This document shows, piece after piece, positions 61,003 to 64,000 of a DNA stretch of 64,000 bases (within the stretch, counting starts at the first letter, position 1; every line of letters begins with the position of its first letter). This DNA comes from Polynucleobacter sp. TSB-Sco08W16 (lineage in GTDB: Bacteria > Pseudomonadota > Gammaproteobacteria > Burkholderiales > Burkholderiaceae). Where the stretch lies: assembly GCF_018687455.1 (NCBI RefSeq), contig NZ_CP061291.1, forward strand, positions 1,612,001 through 1,676,000. The letters run 5' to 3'. The position numbers were made by a program, and so were the translations under genes. Under the pieces are notes generated by a model that saw nothing but the letters and a program-made list of their open reading frames with translations, was not told the DNA's origin and did not search any database.

Positions 61003-63518
61003 TGATAATTCTCATATATGGAAGGTGGGATAGGCTTGGAGGTAGGCATATATCCGGGAACATTTAACTTCATGATATCAACTGGATTGCTTCCTGCGCT
61101 AGCAAAGCCCCTAAATTCGATCTGAAAGAGCACTTGAGTGGTGGTAATGAGTGAGGTATTGACTGCCTGAGAATAAGCTCCCCTAAAAGTCCAGCAATCC
61201 CTTGTCCATTCCAACCCGACCAAGGTATTCAAAGTCTTCACTGTCAAAGCATCGTAGCCCCATCGCCCTAAAATAGATACCTCTCTGGTAAGCGGCCATT
61301 GACCCGAGATATTGTATTGGTCAGTTGTAGTTGCAGAAGGTGTGTAGGTTTGATTGTTTTGAGAAGAGGCTTGGATAGGCGGGGTCCAAACATTTCGATA
61401 ACCAAAATTGAGGCTTCGGCCTGGGGTTGGTCTCCAACTCGCACCTACTGTCGTTTGCACAAATCGATTTAACTGTGTGTTGTATTGGCCAAACATATCA
61501 GCACTAAAGTTACCCAGTAATCGCACTGAAGCAGATCCTAATGTATCAGAGTAGGTAGTAGGATCGGCTATGTTGCCATTAAGGCCCACTTTTTGAGCTG
61601 TGAATTGCTGCTTTTGTGCAATGGTTACGTTTGCGCGCTCAGCTCCAGTATTAGCCTCAATCATTCTGCTGGTCAAGCCTACAGTCGCCGCATTGTTGTC
61701 TGCAACACGATCATTACCAATAAAGTTATTGGCAGTAAAAATCTGGGATACACCAAAACCTGCATCGGCCGTATCAAACAGAGGAGTGTTGGCCTGGCTT
61801 TGATAAGGGGTATATGCGTAGAAAGCTCGTGGCTCCATTGTCAGCAACATATCTCGCCCAAAGAAGCTATGAAGCTCAGCGGCATCTCTCTCAAATGACA
61901 ATCCAGAATCTAAAGTGAAAGTTGGAATGGTGAACCCTTGAGCATTTGGAGTTCCAGCGGTATAGGCAGTAGCGTTATACGTATTCGATTGAAAACTTAC
62001 TGTTGGCGTAATGTAGTAGCCAGGGGTGATCTGCGGAAGTGATACGGCGCCTTTGACAACAGTTCGATCAGCTTGCGTATAAGCTCCAGGAGGCGGTGCA
62101 TTAAAGTTACTACCCAAGGCATAAGCGAAGCGGGTGTAATCAGTAGAAAAAGTAGTCTTTGGTCCGGTAGGTAATGCCAAATACCTACCGCTTGTGTCAG
62201 ATACTACTGGACTCAATTGATTGTTGTAGGCAGCTGTAATGTTTGGTAATACGTTATAGGGCGCTTGAACCAGATTATTTGGATCTGGCTGTAGAGTTTG
62301 AAAAGTGGCTGCTTTTGCACCGACAGTCCAATTACTCAATTCACCCGTGAGCTGTTTAGTAGTTCCCACCTCTTGTCGAAACTGACTAGTAACTTGTCCA
62401 GCAATACTTTGAGAAAAGTCTGTTGGGTATAAGCTATCAGATACTCGGGCCATATTGGCATAACCGCTCCATGAACCTGGTAATGGTGCACCCCCGGGAC
62501 CAACCCCACCTAAAAATACCTGTCTTTGCTGCCAATCGTATTTCCAGCGATTAGTACCTGTTTGCCTGTCATAAGGCAAATACTCACCAGTTGCTACACC
62601 GGAATATTCTCTATCCAAAAAGCGATAAGATGCGCCCAACATTACGCCGCGATGATTCATCTCTCGCGGCATGAGCAGCAAATCACGATTAGGTGCGATG
62701 TTGACGTAATAAGGCTGCGTGATATCCAAACCATTATTTGAGTTATATCCAATCACTGGCGCCAGCAAGCCTGTTCTTCGCTCGCCTGAAGTTGGCGCGG
62801 TGAAATAAGGAACATAAGCAATGGGTACATTGAAGAAACGCATCACACCATTGGTGCCAACCATTTCTTTTTGCTCGTTATCGATCTCTAGATTACTTAC
62901 CGTGAAATACCAATCCATATTTTCTGGAGTGCAGGTAGTGTAAGTAGCTTTATCAAATACAAAGATGTCGGAGCTTTGAACCGTTAATTTATTTGCCGTA
63001 CCATTACCGCGAGTATCCCTAAGCTCATAGGTAGGTGTCTCCATGGAACCCTCACGGGCATCTATCTTGAACTGTCCTTTGGGGCCCTTAAAGGTAGTAT
63101 TACCTTTAGACAACTCGGCATTGCCATTTAAATCTGCAATGTCGGTATCTGGGTTGTAGGTAATTTCATCTGCTTTTAAAACAGCGCCATTACGTCGAAT
63201 TTGTGCGCGACCTTTCAAATGCATATCGCGCTCAACCACCCCATCAATCACATCGCTAGATGTAAAAGTGAGCGCCTCACCATCGGCAATGGGTTTGCCT
63301 ACACGCAGTTGATCATCCAACTTCAGGACAGTGACATTTCCGCGATCTGGCAAGAGGGTGAAATTCTGAGTAGCCTGTGAAACTGGGGGTAATGCAGCAG
63401 GTGCTTGAGCACTTGCTGAAAGCGCAAACGGGAGCAATACCACCCCCATCGTTACGCGCAGGGTTATGGCTAAAAAAAGAGGGGCGCGAAGGCCGGCGCG
63501 AAGGCGATAATGACTCAT
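60999..63518 (-). CDS. lptD: LPS-assembly protein LptD
   Basis: 839 aa outer-membrane beta-barrel that inserts LPS into the outer leaflet. An N-terminal signal region (~1-38, ending SASAQA) precedes the OstA-like beta-jellyroll domain (~75-230: DGVVERDMHLKGRAQIRRNGAVLKADEITYNPDTD). The barrel then continues to the end (FQIEFRGFASAGSNPVDIMKLNVPGY). The start 63518 is supported by a -10 box just upstream; ATG 63449 would give a shorter signal peptide. First of lptD-surA-pdxA-rsmA. Divergent from amgK with a 33-bp gap. Confidence 0.95.
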   Translation of the reverse strand: MSHYRLRAGLRAPLFLAITLRVTMGVVLLPFALSASAQAPAALPPVSQATQNFTLLPDRGNVTVLKLDDQLRVGKPIADGEALTFTSSDVIDGVVERDMHLKGRAQIRRNGAVLKADEITYNPDTDIADLNGNAELSKGNTTFKGPKGQFKIDAREGSMETPTYELRDTRGNGTANKLTVQSSDIFVFDKATYTTCTPENMDWYFTVSNLEIDNEQKEMVGTNGVMRFFNVPIAYVPYFTAPTSGERRTGLLAPVIGYNSNNGLDITQPYYVNIAPNRDLLLMPREMNHRGVMLGASYRFLDREYSGVATGEYLPYDRQTGTNRWKYDWQQRQVFLGGVGPGGAPLPGSWSGYANMARVSDSLYPTDFSQSIAGQVTSQFRQEVGTTKQLTGELSNWTVGAKAATFQTLQPDPNNLVQAPYNVLPNITAAYNNQLSPVVSDTSGRYLALPTGPKTTFSTDYTRFAYALGSNFNAPPPGAYTQADRTVVKGAVSLPQITPGYYITPTVSFQSNTYNATAYTAGTPNAQGFTIPTFTLDSGLSFERDAAELHSFFGRDMLLTMEPRAFYAYTPYQSQANTPLFDTADAGFGVSQIFTANNFIGNDRVADNNAATVGLTSRMIEANTGAERANVTIAQKQQFTAQKVGLNGNIADPTTYSDTLGSASVRLLGNFSADMFGQYNTQLNRFVQTTVGASWRPTPGRSLNFGYRNVWTPPIQASSQNNQTYTPSATTTDQYNISGQWPLTREVSILGRWGYDALTVKTLNTLVGLEWTRDCWTFRGAYSQAVNTSLITTTQVLFQIEFRGFASAGSNPVDIMKLNVPGYMPTSKPIPPSIYENYQ

Positions 63519-63535
63519 GGATCCAGACCCCGCTT

Positions 63536-63541
63536 ATTATA
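63536..63541 (-). promoter_or_regulatory. -10 box upstream of lptD
   Basis: TATAAT on the minus strand, 18 bases before the lptD ATG. No good -35 is seen 17-18 bases upstream, where the sequence lies inside the divergent kinase gene. The short leader leaves little room for a ribosome binding site (CTGGATCC), so the start codon or promoter call could be off. Confidence 0.4.
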
Positions 63542-63551
63542 CGAATCGACC

Positions 63552-64000
63552 ATGACTGACGCTCGCTTAAATACCCTTTGTGACTGGCTAAAAGGCCTCC
63601 AGCCTAGCTGGCAATTAGATCTTGATACTTTGGCGCCAGCCTCGGCTGATGCCAGCTTCCGGCGCTATTTCCGAATCGAGTCTAAAAACCCCGATTTTGG
63701 GACTCTGATCATCATGGATGCCCCTCCACAGCATGAGCCTCTAGACGCCTTCATTCAGGTCGACTTTTTGCTCTCTGAAGCAGGCCTCAATGTACCTAAA
63801 ATTTTGGAAAAAAATACTGCAAAGGGCTTTCTTTTATTAAATGATCTTGGCAATAAAACTTACCTTGCCGAACTGAATGATGAAACGGCAAACCACCTTT
63901 ACCAAGATGCAACACATGCATTGATACAAATGCAGTTAGCAAGTAAACCTAATGTGCTGCCAAATTATGATGAGGCGCTCTTGCAACGTGAATTGGATTT
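63552..64000 (+). CDS. amgK: AmgK-like sugar kinase (aminoglycoside phosphotransferase fold), 5' part
   Basis: Partial; about 149 codons before the right edge. MTDARLNTLCDWLKGLQPSWQLDLDTLAPASADASFRRYFRIES matches the start of AmgK, the anomeric kinase for N-acetylmuramate and GlcNAc in peptidoglycan recycling. DFGTLIIMDAPPQHEPLDAFIQVDFLL and FLLLNDLGNKTYL are N-lobe features. The kinase active site is beyond the window. It is divergent from lptD, an arrangement familiar in Burkholderiales, usually followed by murU. Confidence 0.85.
   Translation, partial: MTDARLNTLCDWLKGLQPSWQLDLDTLAPASADASFRRYFRIESKNPDFGTLIIMDAPPQHEPLDAFIQVDFLLSEAGLNVPKILEKNTAKGFLLLNDLGNKTYLAELNDETANHLYQDATHALIQMQLASKPNVLPNYDEALLQRELD

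Overview
The window looks like a chromosome segment of a free-living betaproteobacterium of the Burkholderiaceae, most likely Polynucleobacter or a close relative. This is an inference from gene order (pgk-pyk-fba-purC-purE-purK-sua5; lptD-surA-pdxA-rsmA; ybeY-corC-lnt-glyQ-glyS-gmhB-plsC), from Burkholderiales-type genes (a Bug/TctC solute-binding protein, a BvgAS-like two-component system) and from a moderate GC content with tight gene packing. No database search was run. Most of the window is core housekeeping DNA. No prophage, insertion sequence, integrase, rRNA operon or CRISPR array is visible.

Layout, left to right. 1-450: 5' part of mnmA (minus). 626-3521: three-gene proton-translocating transhydrogenase pntAA-pntAB-pntB. 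3604-5942: a Bug-type binding protein and a convergent OFA-type MFS transporter that share a terminator. 6159-8130: groL and groS on the minus strand, with a textbook CIRCE operator. 8446-12339: an operon of a degenerate EAL protein, a BvgA/NarL-type response regulator and a BvgS-like hybrid kinase. 12387-13919: dacB. 13865-21373 (minus): pgk, pyk, fba, purC, purE, purK and tsaC/sua5, joining lower glycolysis to purine synthesis and tRNA modification. 21583-24873: ilvE, a zinc-finger protein, waaF and two small conserved genes. 24866-27066: a BepA-like M48 protease divergent from moaC.

27067-33040 is the accessory-looking part. It holds an acyltransferase, an AT-rich gap, an 89-bp diverged second copy of the moaC 3' end, a GT2 glycosyltransferase, a TPR-glycosyltransferase with tandem DNA repeats, and a type IV pilin. 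The genes read in one direction and suggest a surface or pilin decoration cluster placed beside moaC by recombination or integration.

33162-38621 returns to core genes: a TerC-like protein, sucD/sucC, recX/recA (with a LexA box), a DUF2878-like membrane protein and a CAU tRNA. 38676-49096 is a mixed stretch of transporters and small enzymes (MOSC, MHS transporter, GGT-like, UPF0126/TRIC, maiA, AEC carrier, gamma carbonic anhydrase, Rap1a-like, glycine-zipper lipoprotein, OsmC, rhodanese, antiporter). 49164-57779 is miaB-ybeY-corC-lnt-glyQ-glyS-gmhB-plsC, with no phoH between miaB and ybeY. 57786-63518 (minus) is lptD-surA-pdxA-rsmA, and the window ends inside a divergent amgK-like kinase.

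Envelope biogenesis is a recurrent theme: LptD, SurA, BepA-like, WaaF, GmhB, Lnt, PlsC, DacB and AmgK. The most interesting items are the EAL/BvgA/BvgS operon with an upstream TAGGAA-GA-TTCCTA inverted repeat, and the moaC remnant marking one edge of a small variable region next to the pilin and glycosyltransferase genes.
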